A DNA stretch of 64,000 nucleotides from Plotosus lineatus (GCA_024760905.1 CM045739.1:244501-308500); one strand, 5' to 3'; numbered from the stretch's first letter, positions 21,985 to 33,344 are shown. Program-made: numbers and translations. Notes: generated by a model not told the origin, from the letters alone.

Positions 21985-22810
21985 ACATATATCTACTTAC
22001 AAATTTCATCCGTTCTAGTGCCTTTTTCGTAACTTGGGGTTTTCGTAAGTAGAGGTGCATTTTACATGTAAAACGCCTGATTCGTTCCAAGGCTCCCAAG
22101 ACTACCCCATAAACCCTTTAAAAATTATAAAAGTACATCAATTTTATATGAAATATGTATGAAATTATGCGTTAAAAGTAAAAGAAAATTATTTACCTTT
22201 TTTTTTTAAATCTCTCGAACCACCCATGCGACTCTTTAAAGTCCAGGGGTTGCTGGTCTGAAGAACCCTCATCCCCACCCCCACCTTCCTTCACGAGGTC
22301 CTTAAATAATCACCTCCGTCACTGTATCACCACTTTTAATGCCTCCTTCTGCTTCAATATTGTCCCGATTGTAGAGGGGTTTCGGCCATACTCCTTTGCG
22401 ATTTTGCTCAACCGCATCTCACTTTCATATTTTTTTATTATCTCCTGCTTCACTTTGATTGATAACGGAGCCCACTTGGTCCAATGATTACTCTCAAAGA
22501 AAATTAACGAGCCCACAGTCCTGTTCAACTCTCCTTCACACGTGTGACAAACAGGAAGTATGGGTACAGGAAGTATGGGTACAGTTCAGCTCCCTCCTGG
22601 CCAATGGGAGGCCAGCATGGTGGGATGTTGGGAGACAGCCAATGAGAGAGCAACTCGCACATTGTTTGAATTTTTGAATGGCGCGTTTGGCGCTTTCAGT
22701 AAGAAGAGGTTGTTTCATGTGCAGAGGGTGAAAATTTAGGAAAATGTTTTTCATCAACTGAATTTTTCATATTCAGAGGTTTTCGGTTTTCGTAAGTAGA
22801 GGGCCACCAG
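21985..22810 (-). mobile_element. pogo/Tigger-like DNA transposon remnant
   Basis: The right end, reverse-complemented, begins CTGGTGGCCCTCTACTTACG. The left end carries the diverged counterpart ATATATCTACTTACAAATTT. Between them on the minus strand is the N-terminus of a CENPB/Tigger-type transposase (22319-22528). Both ends repeat TTTCGTAAGTAGAGG-like sequence. The catalytic domain is absent, so it is a deletion derivative. Confidence 0.65.
22319..22528 (-). pseudogene. Tigger/CENPB-like transposase N-terminal helix-turn-helix
   Basis: The peptide includes LSIKVKQEIIKKYESEMRLS and KIAKEYGRNPSTIGTILKQK. This is the Psq-type helix-turn-helix that opens Tigger/CENPB-family proteins and binds the transposon ends. 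The frame stops shortly after, and no DDE domain follows. Confidence 0.75.
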
Positions 22811-22826
22811 TATATCTATCTATCTA

Positions 22827-22884
<58 letters not shown>

Positions 22885-22986
22885 TCTCAGAGGATTAGAT
22901 TTTAAAATATGTATTTTTTTTGTGGCTCTCTTAGCCAAAAAGGTTCCCGACCCCTGTGCTAGATGATGGAAAAAAATTGGGGATTA
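22811..22986. repeat. (TATC)n(TC)n(TA)n microsatellite and hAT right end
   Basis: A compound simple repeat at about 22812-22880 precedes the right end of the hAT element (to 22956) and a 30-bp spacer. Confidence 0.85.
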
Positions 22987-23672
22987 CAGTGGAGCCTCGG
23001 TACTCAAACTTAATCCATTCCAGGCGGCTGTTCGGATTTCGATTTGTTCAGATTACCAATCCGTTTTTCCCATGACAAATAATGTAAATGGTCTTAATCC
23101 GTTCTGTTGTCTGTTGAACTGTTTATTGTTCACAGGGAAGGCACCAAAGCACGGATTTCAAACTAAAACGGAACTGGTGGAACACAGTTTAGTTTGATTT
23201 CCATGTTTCTCCGCATCTCTAACAGGGACTACGGTTTCCCCATGATCTAATGCCTTCCCTGTGAACAATAAAACGTACACCTGAGAGAGACCATAACACA
23301 CTAAAATAAATAACACAGAAAAGTTAAAGCATAAGAACAATAAAGATAAGAATTGTAACCTTTGTGGTAATGAGCAGTTGGCAGACGTAAATGTTAGAGA
23401 GGAAGAGAAGCGGATTCCCTTCCATAACAGTTTCAGATAAATCAGCCAAAGGTGTTTTTTTCTCTTGCTACTGCTTTGCATGGATGACTCTTCTTCAGGA
23501 TGTTCCTTTCTTTTCTTGAAGAACATTTCTACCATGGCTTGATTTGAAGGCTTTCAAAACCTTACAGAAATAGCTCATGACCTTATCGTTAAATGTGTTC
23601 ACAGCACTGCTAGTGCTTGAGCTTAGCTTTAGCTTAGCTTTAGCACTTTAGCTTAGCTTTAGTTTGGCTTGC

Positions 23673-23703
<31 letters not shown>

Positions 23704-24175
23704 CATACATACATACATCCTCTTCAGCTTCGTTTAGGCGGTTATATCTTTAAGCCAATCTGTGAGTTTTCTGTTCGGTACTCTAAATCATATTTGTTAC
23801 TGGATGGGGTATATGGTGTTAGTGATTAGATAGCTTTAGCACTAGCTTTAGCTGTAGTGCTTGGATTACGTACATAGTACTGTATCAACAACTGACTTCC
23901 CCAGGACAGCTTTTAAGGTGATACATAGTATCAACAACTTCCGGACTTCCCCAGGACAGCTTTTAGGGTGGTACATAGTATCAATAACTTCCAGACTTCC
24001 CCAGAACATACATAGTACCAACAACTTCCTGACTTCCGGAAGTCAGGTGCACTTTTCCATCCTCTCTGCCTCGGTATTTTGGGGGCTTTTCGGGCATTTC
24101 ACGAGTTTGACTTCAGCTTTTTGTTTGGTTTCTGATTTGTTCGGACTCGAGAGTGTTCTTATTCCGAGTCTCCAC
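22987..24175. mobile_element. pogo/Tigger-like non-autonomous element with tandem repeats
   Basis: The left end CAGTGGAGCCTCGGTACTC and the right end (reverse complement CAGTGGAGACTCGGAATAAG) form short TIRs of the CAGTGGAxCCTCGG type seen in Tigger/pogo elements. TA precedes the left end; the right side reads AA. Similarity continues inward with TTCGGATTTCGATTTGTTC on the left and TTCGGACT near GAACAAATCAGAAACC on the right. No transposase is recognisable. The interior holds a 22-bp inverted repeat (23121-23273), TTAGC-rich tandem sequence near 23620-23665, a (CATA)n run and a 50-bp minisatellite. Confidence 0.6.
23620..24035. repeat. TTAGC repeat, (CATA)n microsatellite and 50-bp minisatellite
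   Basis: TTTAGCTTAGC units lie at about 23620-23665 and (CATA)n at 23669-23717. From 23871 there are about three and a half units of GTACATAGTATCAACAACTT plus CCCCAGGACAGCTTTTAAGG, each about 50 bp. Confidence 0.85.
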
Positions 24176-24284
24176 TGAACGTGGATTTCATTGGAATGTT
24201 ATGGAATATTTCTGCACCCAACTGTTGTGTTCATTTTATACAGACAGTCTTAACTTACATCTTCATGATGAACCTACAAAGTTC

Positions 24285-24285
24285 A

Positions 24286-24356
<71 letters not shown>
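24285..24356. repeat. (TA)n microsatellite
   Basis: About 68 bp of TA directly precede the 5'-truncated RTE-X copy. Confidence 0.95.
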
Positions 24357-24357
<1 letters not shown>

Positions 24358-25527
24358 TGTTTGTGAACAACAGTGTGGTTTCATGCCAAGAAAGAGCACC
24401 ACAGATGCAGTGATTGCCATGAGGATGTTAATGGAGAAGTACAGAGAAGGTCAGATGGAGCTGCATTGTGCCTTTGTGGATCTGGAGAAAGCATATGACA
24501 GGGTGCCAAGAGAAGAACTGTGGTATTGTATGAGGAAGTCTGGAGTGGCAGAGAAGTATGTTAGAGTGGTGCAGGACATGTATGATAGATGTAAGACAGT
24601 GGTGAGGTGTGCTGTCGATGTGACAGAAGAGTTCAAGGTGGAGGTGGGACTGCATCAAGGGTCAGCTCTCAGCCCCTTCTTGTTTGCTATGGTGATGGAC
24701 AGGCTGACAGACGAGGTTAGACAAGATTCCCCATGGACTATGATGTTTGCAGATGACATTGTGATCTGCCGTGAGAGCAGAGAACAAGTGCAGGAAAATC
24801 TAGAGAGGTGGAGGTATGCCCTGGAAAGGAGGGGAATGAAGATTAGCCTCAGTAAGACAGAATACATGTGCATGAATGACAAGGACCCAAGAGGAACGGT
24901 GAGATTACAGGGAGCAGAGATAAGAAAGGTGGAGGATTTTAAGTACTTAGGCTCAACAATCCAGACCAATGGAGAGTGTGGAAAAGGGGTGAAGAAGCGT
25001 GTGCAGGCAGGTTGGAATGGTTGGAGAGAAGTGTCCGTGTGATGTGTGATAGGAGGGTATCGGCAAGAATGAAAGGAAAAGTGTACAAGACGGTGTTGAG
25101 GCCAACGATGTTGTATGGTTTAGAAACAGTGGCCCTGGGGAAAAGACAGGAGGCAGAGCTGGAGGTAGCAGAGATGAAAATGTTGAGGTTCTCTTTGGGA
25201 GTAACGAGGATGGATAGGATTAGGAATGAGCACATCAGAGGGACAGCACATGTAAGATGTTTTGGAGACAAAGTCAGAGAGGCTAGATTGAGATGGTTTG
25301 GACATGTACAGAGGAGGGATAGTGAGTATATTGGTAATAGGATGCTGAGGCTGGAACTACCTGGCAGAAGGCCTCGAGGAAGACCAAAGAGACGATTCAT
25401 GGATGTGGTGAAGGAGGACATGAAGATCGTTGGTGTAAGAGAAGAAGATGCAAAGGATAGGGTGAGATGGAGGCAGATGATTCGCTGTGGTGACCCCTGA
25501 AGGGAAAAGCTGAAAGGAAAAGAAGAA
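24357..25527 (+). mobile_element. RTE-X LINE, 5' truncated
   Basis: The copy starts in the RT ([17 protein letters not shown]) and ends with the normal 3' end (CGDP stop, CCTGAAGGGAAAAGCTGAAA). One frameshift near 25038 separates the RT frame (24383-25042, with intact MMFADDIVI) from the C-terminal frame (24976-25500, [18 protein letters not shown]). The 3' tail abuts the Rex1 element with no visible spacer. Confidence 0.93.
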
Positions 25528-28340
25528 TATCGTGCAGATCGCAGTGTAACGGAGAGCGGTAAGAAGAAAGGAGGGGGTGTGGCGGTCTATGTGAATGAAC
25601 GATGGTGCCACCCGGCCAACGTGCACGTGAAGGAGCAGCTATGCACGCGGGACCTGGAGCTGCTCACGGTGAGCGCGCGGCCATGTTATCAACCGAGGGA
25701 GTTTTCACACGTGATTGTGTTTTGCGTGTACATTCCGCCCTTGGCTGTGAGCGTCTCCACAGCGGTGTCAATCAGACACAGACTCGTCACCCCCGTGCCA
25801 TGATTCTGATCAGCGGGGACTTTAACCACGCCCCTCTCTCCGCCTCTCTCCCGACGTTCACGCAATACGTGAAGTGCACCACAAGAGACAATAAAACTCT
25901 GGACTTGCTGTATACTAATGTTAAGGACGCTTACAGCTCCACCCCCTCCCCCCACTGGGACGCTCAGACCACAACCTGGTCTACCTGCTCCCCCAATACA
26001 CACCCAGGGTGCGAAAGGAACCTGCACAGAAGAGGTCTGTGAAAGTGTGGACCGAGGAGACCAACGAGAGGCAACTGAGGACTGTTTCCAGACCACAGAC
26101 TGGAGCATGCTCTGTGATTCCTTTGGTGATGACATCGACGGCCTCACACACTGTATCACCAATTACATGAACTTCTGTGTGGACAGCACTGCGCCAACAC
26201 GGAGGGTACGGTGCTTCTCCAACAACCACCCGTGGGTCACCCCTGAGCTTAAAGTCCTCCTGAACCAGAAAAAGAGGGCTTTCATCTCGGGGGACAGAGG
26301 AGCAGAAGAAGGTCAACGTGTGGGACGTCTGAAGAGGACTAAAGACCATGTCTGGATTTGGGCAGAGTGTCAGAGGGACAGCTGATGGTGCCCAGCGCTG
26401 GGAGGATGAACTAAACTGTTACTTCAACAGGTTTGATTCTCCCCCCTCCCCTCCCCGTTCCCCTCCCCTCTTCACACGTCTCCAGACCAGCAGACCCCTC
26501 CCCCCTCCCCAGGCCAACTTCACTTGACTGCTACAGCCCGACAGACACATCCCCCTCCCTCTGCAGCCCACTCCAGCCCCCCCCCTCTCCCTCACATCAG
26601 ACCAGGTGAGGAAACAGCTGAGGCGACTAAATCAGAGGAAATCTGAAGGACCTGATGGCATCAGTCCCAGGCTGCTGAGGACCTGCGCAGACCAGCTCTG
26701 TGTGGTACTATGCTATCTGTACAACCTGAGCCTCAGCCTGGAGAAGGTTCCCGTCCTATGGAAGACCTCCTGTGTGGTTCCAGTTCCCAAAAACAGCTCA
26801 AGCGAAGGAACCAGCCCACTACAGACCTGTCGCCCTGACCTCCAACCTCATGAAGACCATGGAAAGGCTCCTCCTTGAACACCTCCGCTCTATGGTGAGC
26901 CCCACCCTAGACCCGCTGCAGTTTGCTTACAGGCCCAACATCAGGGTAGAAGACGCCATCATCTACCTTCTGCAGCGGGCACTCACCCACCTGGAGATTG
27001 CTGGCAGCGCTGTGAGGGTCATATTCTTTGACTTCTCCAGCGCCTTCAACACCATCAGGCCAGCGCGTCTGCAGGGGAAGCTGGAGGACGTGGGAGTGGA
27101 CGGGCATCTTGCTGCCTGGATTATCGACTACCTTACTAACCGTCCACAGTACGTGCGGCTGCGCGGCTGTAAGTCAAAGGTGGTAGTCTGCAGCACGGGG
27201 GCACCGCAGGGCACCATCCTCTCACCCTTCCTTTTCAACAATTATACCTCGGACTTCATATATAGCACAGACAGCTGAAACCTCCAGAAGTTCTCGGACG
27301 ACTCCGCCATCGTGGGCTGTGTGTCAGAGGGGAACAAGCAGGAGTACCGGTCGGTCATCGTTGACTTCGTGGACTGGTGTGAGCACAACCACCTGAGCTT
27401 GAACACTAGGAAGACGAAGGAGATGGTGGTCGACTTCAGAAGAAGCACTCGAACACACACACACACTCACTAGTGAACGTCCAGGGACAGGACATTGAGA
27501 CAGTGGACAGTTTCAAATACCTGGGCGTTCACCTTAACAATAAACTGGACTGGTCCCACAACACCAACGCCCTGTACAAGAAGGGCCAGAGTCGCCTCCA
27601 CCTTCTGAGGAGACCTAGATCCTTCGGAGTATGCAGCCCTCTGCTCAGGACTTTTTATGACTCTGTGGTAGCCTCTGCAATCCTCTACGCTGCCATCTGC
27701 TGGGCCCCGGGCAGCACAGAGCGGGACAGAAAGAGACTGAACAAGCTGGTCAGGAGGGCCAGCTCTGTCCTAGGCTGCCCACTGGACTCTGTGGAGGAGG
27801 TGAGTGAGAGGAGGATGGTAGCAAAGCTCACATCCATCATGGTCAACAGCTCTCACCCACTGCACCAGACTGTAGAGAAGCTGAGTAGCTCCTTCAGTGG
27901 ACGACTGAGACATCCTCAGTGCAGGAAGGAGCGCTACCGCAGGTCGTTCATTCCCTTCGCTGTCAGACTGTACAACGCCACTTTGTAATTGTCTGTGAAA
28001 ATACCGGTTATGTGCAATAAAAACCCCGTGCACTTTAATCAACCACATCTACCCCACTGACTGTGAACCATATCAACCCATCTACTCTGCCCTCAGATAC
28101 ATATACACTTGAATATAGGCCAGTCTACAAAGTTGTTCCCTTCTTTTCTTTTATTGTTTATTAATTTATACTATTTATGTATCTATTTATTTATTTACTT
28201 AATAATATATATGTATGTGTGTATGTTTGTATATGTATCTATTTTTGCACCCCCCAGTGATGGTACCTCAAGAGCCTGTAACAGTGAATTTCTCCATTGT
28301 GAGATTAATAAAGCTGTATCTTATCTTATCTTATCTTATC
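25528..28340 (+). mobile_element. Rex1 LINE, 5' truncated, (TTATC)n tail
   Basis: It begins inside the endonuclease (YRADRSVTESGKKKGGGVAV), continues VCVYIPP and LISGDFNH, then the RT. RT motifs are RRLNQRKSEGPDGISPRLLR, HYRPVALTSNLMKTMERLLL, IFFDFSSAFNTIRP, GAPQGTILSPFLF and KFSDDSAIVG. The C-terminal VDSFKYLGVHLNNKLDW and LYAAICWAPGS follow. The DNA for FSSAFNT matches a widely used Rex1 PCR primer site, as I recall it. It ends AATAAAGCTGTATC followed by TTATC repeats at 28318-28340, the short-repeat tail of this clade. Stops (for example near 27277 and 27471) and frameshifts (near 25800, 26400 and 26840) inactivate it, and the FADD box is FSDD. Confidence 0.93.
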
Positions 28341-28351
28341 TGAAGATATAT

Positions 28352-30120
28352 ATAAGCCAGTGTCTCTCCCTCACGCCGGTCCCAAGCCCAGATAAATGCA
28401 GAAGATTGCATCAGGAAGGGCATCCGGCATTAAACAAATAAAACATGCGAGTCATATCAAGAAAATTCATACCGGATCGGTCGAGGCCCGGGTTAACAAC
28501 AACCGCCATCATTGCCGTTAACCAACAGGGTGCTGGTGGAAATTGGACTACTGTTGGTTGAAGAAGGAGAGGCGGGAGGCGGGTCCGTAGGCAGAGAGAG
28601 AAGAGGAAAGGCAGGAGTCTAGAACTGAAAGTAGGGACTTTGAATGTTGGAACTATGCAAAGAAAAGGTAGAGAGCTGGCTGACATGATGCAGAGGAGGA
28701 AGGTGGACATACTGTGTGTTCAGGAGACCAGGTGGAAAGGGAGCAAGGCTAGAAGCTTAGGAGCAGGGTTTAAGCTGTTTTTTCATGGTGTGGATGGGAA
28801 GAGAAATGGAGTAGGAGTCAGCTTGAAGGAGGGGTTTGCCAGGAATGTTCTCAAAGTGAAAAGAGTGTCAGACAGAGTGATGAGTCTCAAGTTAGAAATT
28901 GAAGGCATGATGTTCAATGTTGTTAGTGCTTATGCCCCACAGGCAGGATGTGAGCTAGAAGAGAAGGAGAGATTCTGGAGTGAGTGAGATGAAGTGATGC
29001 AGAATACCTCCAAAGATGAAAGAGTAGTCATTGGGGCAGACTTCAATGGGCATGTTGGTGCAGGAAACAGAGGGGACGAGGAAGTGATGGGCAGGTTTGG
29101 TATCCAGGACAGGAACGCAGAAGGACAGATGTTGGTAGATTTTGCAAAAAGGATGGAAATGGCTGCGGTAAATACTTTCTTCCAGAGGAGAGAGGAGCAT
29201 AGAGTGACTTATAAAAGCGGAGGTAGGAGCACACAGGTAGAGGCGATGTAATTTGAAGGAAGTCAGTGACTGCAAAGTAGTAGCGGGTGAGAGTGTTGCC
29301 AAACAGCATAGGATGGTGGTGTGCAGGATGATGCTGATGGTGAGGAAGGTGAAGAAGGCAAAGGCAGAGCAGAAGACAAAGTTGTGGAAGCTGAAAAAGG
29401 AGGAGTGTTGTGTTGTCTTCAAGGAGGAGTTGAAACAGACCGAAGAGAGTAGACAGGAGTACAGGGAGACAGAGTAAGTCGAAGGTAGCGGTGTCAAAGG
29501 CCAAACAGAGGACGTATGATGACTTGCATGCTCGGTTGGAAAGTAAAGAGGGAGAAAATGATTTATACAGGTTGGCACAGCAGAGAAATAGAGATGGGAA
29601 GGATGTGCAGAAAGTTAGAGTGATTAAGGACAGGGAGGGAAATGTCTTGACTGATGACAGAAGTGTGCTGGGAAGATGGAAAGAGTACTTTGAAGAGCTG
29701 ATGAATGAGGAAAATGAGAGAGAAAAAAAGAGTACAATAGGTGACTGTTGACGACCAGGAAGTAGCAAAGATTAGTAAGGGTGAAGTGAGAAGGCATTGA
29801 AGAGGATGAAGAATGGAAAGGCAGTTTGCCCTGATGACATACCAATGGAGGTATGGAAGTGTCTAGGAGAGGAAGCAGTAGATTTCCTGACAAGAACATT
29901 CAACAAGGTCTTAGAGAGTGAGAGGATGCCAGAGGAATGGAGGAGAAGTGTGCTGGTGTCCATTTTTAAGAACAAGGTCGACGTTCAGAGTTCTGGCAAC
30001 TAAAGAGGGATAAAGTTGATGAGCCATACGATGAAGTTATGGGAAAGAATAGTGGAAGCTAGACTAAGGGCAGAGGTCAGCATTTGTGAACAAAAGTTTG
30101 GTTTCATGCCAAGAAAGAAG
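28352..30120 (+). mobile_element. RTE-X LINE, 5' complete, 3' truncated
   Basis: The 5' leader is present (CCTCACGCCGGTCCCAAGCC). The endonuclease ([31 protein letters not shown]) and linker follow in broken frames, with stops at 28987 and 29249 and a deletion in the linker near 29433. It enters the RT ([17 protein letters not shown]) and stops abruptly after FGFMPRKK at about 30120, before motif A. Loss of a 3' end is unusual for a LINE insertion and points to a later deletion. The right flank leads to the hAT element at 30340. Confidence 0.9.
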
Positions 30121-30339
30121 CAGAAGAAAATGGAGACAAGGACCAAATGTAGTGATCCTGTCATTTCCTTCCCAGGTTGTTGAAATATGTTATACAGATG
30201 AATGGATTTCTATCTAGAGCTGGTGTTATGTCAATGTTCACTAACTTCAGGAGCTACAATTTGTTGAAATATGCTGTGAGTACGCGCGTGTATATTTGTG
30301 AAATTGATTTTCAGATTGTGAAAGAAAAGGTGTCAAGAG
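30121..30339. other. Spacer before hAT element
   Basis: AT-rich sequence without a recognisable gene. It ends in GTCAAGAG, the hAT target site. Confidence 0.5.
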
Positions 30340-30626
30340 CAGTGTTCCCTCTAAGCTGCGCGAGTGAGCAATTGCGCACGTGCTCGCACACCTCAGCGCA
30401 CAAGAAAATCTATGCAGCGCATAAAATAAAATTCAACATAAACGTATTAATTGCGTTGTAACTCGGCCAATGTCCAGCCAATAATACGATAAGGTTCACT
30501 TCCGCTACGCAGCCAATCATAGCATTGACATTGCTACTACATTGTCATAGCCTACACGCGCCGTGCAGGTTAGCAAGCTAACACCAGTGCGGCGGAGTTA
30601 AGAGACGCAAATACTTACCCCTTATC

Positions 30627-31344
30627 ATGGCGAAACGAACGGGCAGTGACACATCCACTCACCAAGCCAAAGTAAAAAAGAAATGCGGTTCATTTAAGAT
30701 GGAATGGCTGTCGGAGTATGTGCAAATAGAAGAACAAGCGGTGAAACTGGGTGATATTTTTTCTTTTTCGAGTGAGAAAGGTCTACTCTGCAAAACGTGC
30801 TGGTGAGATTACTCTTTTCATTAGTAGGCTCTGTGAACACATGGATGCTCGTTTTCCAGAAAATGAGTTAAAGGAGTGGTCTGCATTTGACATTGAAGCA
30901 CTGAGCTCAGGCATCAGTTTTGATTATGGAATAGCAGATGTTGCCACATTGGTGAAGAAGTATGAGGCCATTCTCCACCACCCACAGTCTTTGGATTCCA
31001 TTAACAGTCAATACTCCGAATTCAAGTACATAATGAAGCAAAAACTTAAACAGGGGTCAATCAGCACATTCTCAGATATGGTTGCTGCAACACTTAGATG
31101 TGAGGAGCTAAAAGAGATCTCACAGCTTGTGGATATTTGTGCTACTTTTCAAGCTTCCAGTGCAGATTGTGAAAGAGGATTTAGTTTAATGAATCACATC
31201 AAAACAGCATCCAGAAATTGTCTTGAAGTGGCACATCTGGACCAGCTGATGCGCATAAAATCAAAGCAAGCAGCAGACGAGGCCATCAACCTGGACAAAG
31301 TGTACAGCCATTGGAGAAGTGAGAAGGCCAGACGTGAACAATAA
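30627..31344 (+). pseudogene. hAT transposase with middle deleted
   Basis: The N-terminus starts MAKRTGSDTSTHQAKVKKK and includes KMEWLSEYVQ and SSEKGLLCKTCW, the start of a BED-like zinc finger. It then runs into a stop. From about 30795 another frame carries the C-terminus: RLCEHMDARFPENELKEWSA, LKEISQLVDICATFQASSAD, CERGFSLMNHIKTASRN and HLDQLMRIK, the hATC dimerisation domain. The catalytic centre between them is missing, so one deletion removed most of the enzyme. Similar proteins exist as domesticated ZNF862-like genes, but the TIRs and TSD show this is a transposon copy. Confidence 0.88.
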
Positions 31345-31816
31345 GGTACAATTTAAGTCAGATTTGTGTGTATTCTAGTGACATTTATTAAGATTGTTTA
31401 ATTATGGATATGAATCATTAAATGCTGTTACTACTAGATAATTTACAGGCAGTAGAAATGCTAATAAAAAACTGAGTAATTAGATATTTTACAGACAAAG
31501 AGTTACATGAATTTACACTGTATCACAAGCAACAGCACACGTCATTGTGCAAACTGTGAATGTTTTAACAAAACATAACAAAATGTTACGTCTGAAAGGT
31601 GTATATGTATCATTTTTTCCAGAACTGGACCCTAAGCCAGGCAACAACTGATCCTCTTTTAGGCCTGTAAAAGTGTATCACATTATCATGTTCTCTGGTG
31701 CACATACTGTTTTATATAACTGTATAATGGTGCTTCATTTTTCTATGTTTTGCTATACTTAAAGGCTTGTTGAGAATAATCAAATGGAATGCTTAAGGGG
31801 GCCATTCTTTATGTCT

Positions 31817-32230
31817 GTTGTAAAAGTGCATACTTAAACAGAAGTGCAGGTGGGGCACCCGTGATACACCGAGCCTTTCACAGTCAGCGTGACCTTCAAC
31901 AAGCTCGATAGTGTCCAGCTGCAGATTGCTTCGAGGTCAGGAGATGGGGGGTGTGTGGAGGTTGGGACGAGCCTGGAGAGAGCCCAGACCTATTGCATCC
32001 TGTTGAGATAACAACGCAACAAAGACCCAGTCACAAACCCGGAAGGAGGAACCTGGTCTGAAGCCCTTAAAGGTACCCTCCCGCGAGGGAGGGGTCAGAC
32101 CTTAACTCGCGTGTCTTTTATGCATGTTTGTTGGGTCTCCATCCTTTGCAAACGACGCAATAAAGCTTCTCATATTCAACTCAAAACCAGTCTTCAGTCG
32201 TCTTCTTCCACATTCAACGGATCCTAACAG
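31817..32230 (+). mobile_element. LTR-like sequence inside the hAT element (tentative)
   Basis: GC-richer sequence ends with TTGCAAACGACGCAATAAAG (AATAAA at 32159-32164), then CTTCTCATATTC and a pyrimidine-rich stretch to CCTAACA. This resembles the R-U5 part of a retroelement LTR. I could not find a matching TSD or a firm TG start, so its boundaries are guesses. Three partial tandem copies of AAAGCAGGACTC follow at about 32232-32292. Confidence 0.35.
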
Positions 32231-32575
32231 GCCAAAGCAGGACTCTTTCCGTTGCCAAAGCAGGACTCCTCCCATGGCTAAAGCAGGACTCTCACATATA
32301 ACATACTACACATCTCATGAAAAACAAGATTTTTGTCTTTAATTTTAAGTGGGCCAAATCACTTATAATAAAAGTAAACTAATGAAAATTGCTGCTGCAA
32401 TTTGATTCTTTTAATAAGCCATGTAACTTGCCATGATCTAAAGCTTTGAAGTGTGATACTGGTGTCGGGGCCACAGGTGCACACCTGATGTCGCTCACAA
32501 TGGTCCTCAGTGTGCTCAGGGAGCTTATGTGTTTCCTCTGACACATGAAAAATTAGAGGGAACATTGGTCAAGAG

Positions 32576-33032
32576 TTTTAGAGAAATATCGCTATGAACA
32601 GTTTTAAAATATTAAAATCATGTTACAACCTCTGATAAACTTAATATATGAATCCAAAGCATGCCTAATGTTTTTGAAAAACTAAATGTCCATCTCTTTG
32701 AGTGATCATGTCAAGCTTCATAAAAACACTCACAACATTTACCATACTACATGAATGGATAATAATATCATAATGGACATTTTGCACATTCTTTTATCCC
32801 ATGTTTGGCAGGTAAGAGACAGAAAATTATCATGTGAAGAGCAGTTTTATTGTCACATTAACAGCATTTTGTAAATGCTCTGATCCAGAGCGCCTTACAT
32901 TTATCATTTTTCTTAGCTAAATGAATGTTAAGGGCCTTACTCAAGGCTACACTACCGACAGGCAAATGCGTATACACAGATGTACATGACGTCATGTTAC
33001 ATGACGTCATTACAGTGGCTGGAATAAGAGGG
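32576..33032. other. No gene recognised
   Basis: AT-rich sequence after the hAT element, ending in a run of T that belongs to the inverted SINE. No coding signal is seen. Confidence 0.45.
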
Positions 33033-33340
33033 AATTTTTTTTTTTTTCAGAATTTTCCCGTTCTCAAGAGTCACCTCAGCAAATCATCTGATTCGCACAT
33101 TCCCTTCCTGTCACAACTCTTTAGCAAGGGACAGGAACACGCTGACAGATTTGCAGCCGACTCTTTACAAAAGTCAGCAATGGTTCTTTTACATGCCTCT
33201 CACCATAGACAGTGAGAGACATGGCCTGCCTTTGATAACCCAATTAGCTGCACTGGGAGGACCATGACAACCCTGTGGGGACTTGAACCCCCAACCTTAG
33301 GATCAGTGATCCTGTGCCCTATCCACTAGACTAAGGACTA
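33033..33340 (-). mobile_element. tRNA-derived SINE, near full length
   Basis: On the minus strand the head carries an A-box-like TAGTCTAGTGG (33323-33333) and a B box GGTTCAAGTCC (33279-33289), the internal RNA polymerase III promoter. The body includes TGTCTCTCACTGTCTATGGT and GTAAAAGAACCATTGCTGA. The 3' part reads TGTGACAGGAAGGGAATGTG then CGAATCAGATGATTTGCTGA, related to the RTE-X LINE ends, with an A-rich end. It is the same family as 39247-39590. Confidence 0.88.
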
Positions 33341-33344
33341 ATAT

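Larger units (their letters stand above)
16087..22956 (+). mobile_element. hAT transposon opened up by nested insertions
   Basis: The left end CAGGGGTTGGGAACCT and the right end AGGTTCCCGACCCCTG are inverted with one mismatch. The flanking 8-mers are TGTTAGAT (16079-16086) and TGCTAGAT (22957-22964), a one-mismatch 8-bp TSD as hAT elements make. The C-terminus of an hAT transposase lies near the left end (16535-16780). Within the element, from left to right, are a (TA)n run, a Tc1 element (17102-18648), a complete RTE-X LINE (18660-21737) and a pogo remnant (about 21985-22810). Subterminal GTGGCTCT motifs occur near both ends. The original transposon was probably little more than 1 kb. Confidence 0.75.
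30340..32567 (+). mobile_element. hAT transposon, 2228 bp, perfect 8-bp TSD
   Basis: The left end CAGTGTTCCCTCTAAG and the right end (reverse complement CAATGTTCCCTCTAAT) are terminal inverted repeats with one mismatch over 15 bp. GTCAAGAG flanks both sides exactly (30332-30339 and 32568-32575). The 8-bp duplication and the hATC domain inside assign it to hAT. The transposase is internally deleted. The right half contains an LTR-like stretch (about 31817-32230). Confidence 0.93.

Noticed and set aside
23158..23535. 125-codon minus-strand frame with a hydrophobic middle
   Set aside because: It lies inside a pogo-like non-autonomous element and crosses an inverted repeat. The hydrophobic part comes from AT-rich sequence.
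25602..26385. Antisense and alternate frames over the Rex1 endonuclease
   Set aside because: The sense reading YRADRSVTESGKKKGGGVAV identifies Rex1; the others are overlapping by-products.
30627..31344. Domesticated ZNF862-like host gene
   Set aside because: The frame is broken in the middle and lies between terminal inverted repeats with an exact 8-bp TSD, so it is a transposon copy.
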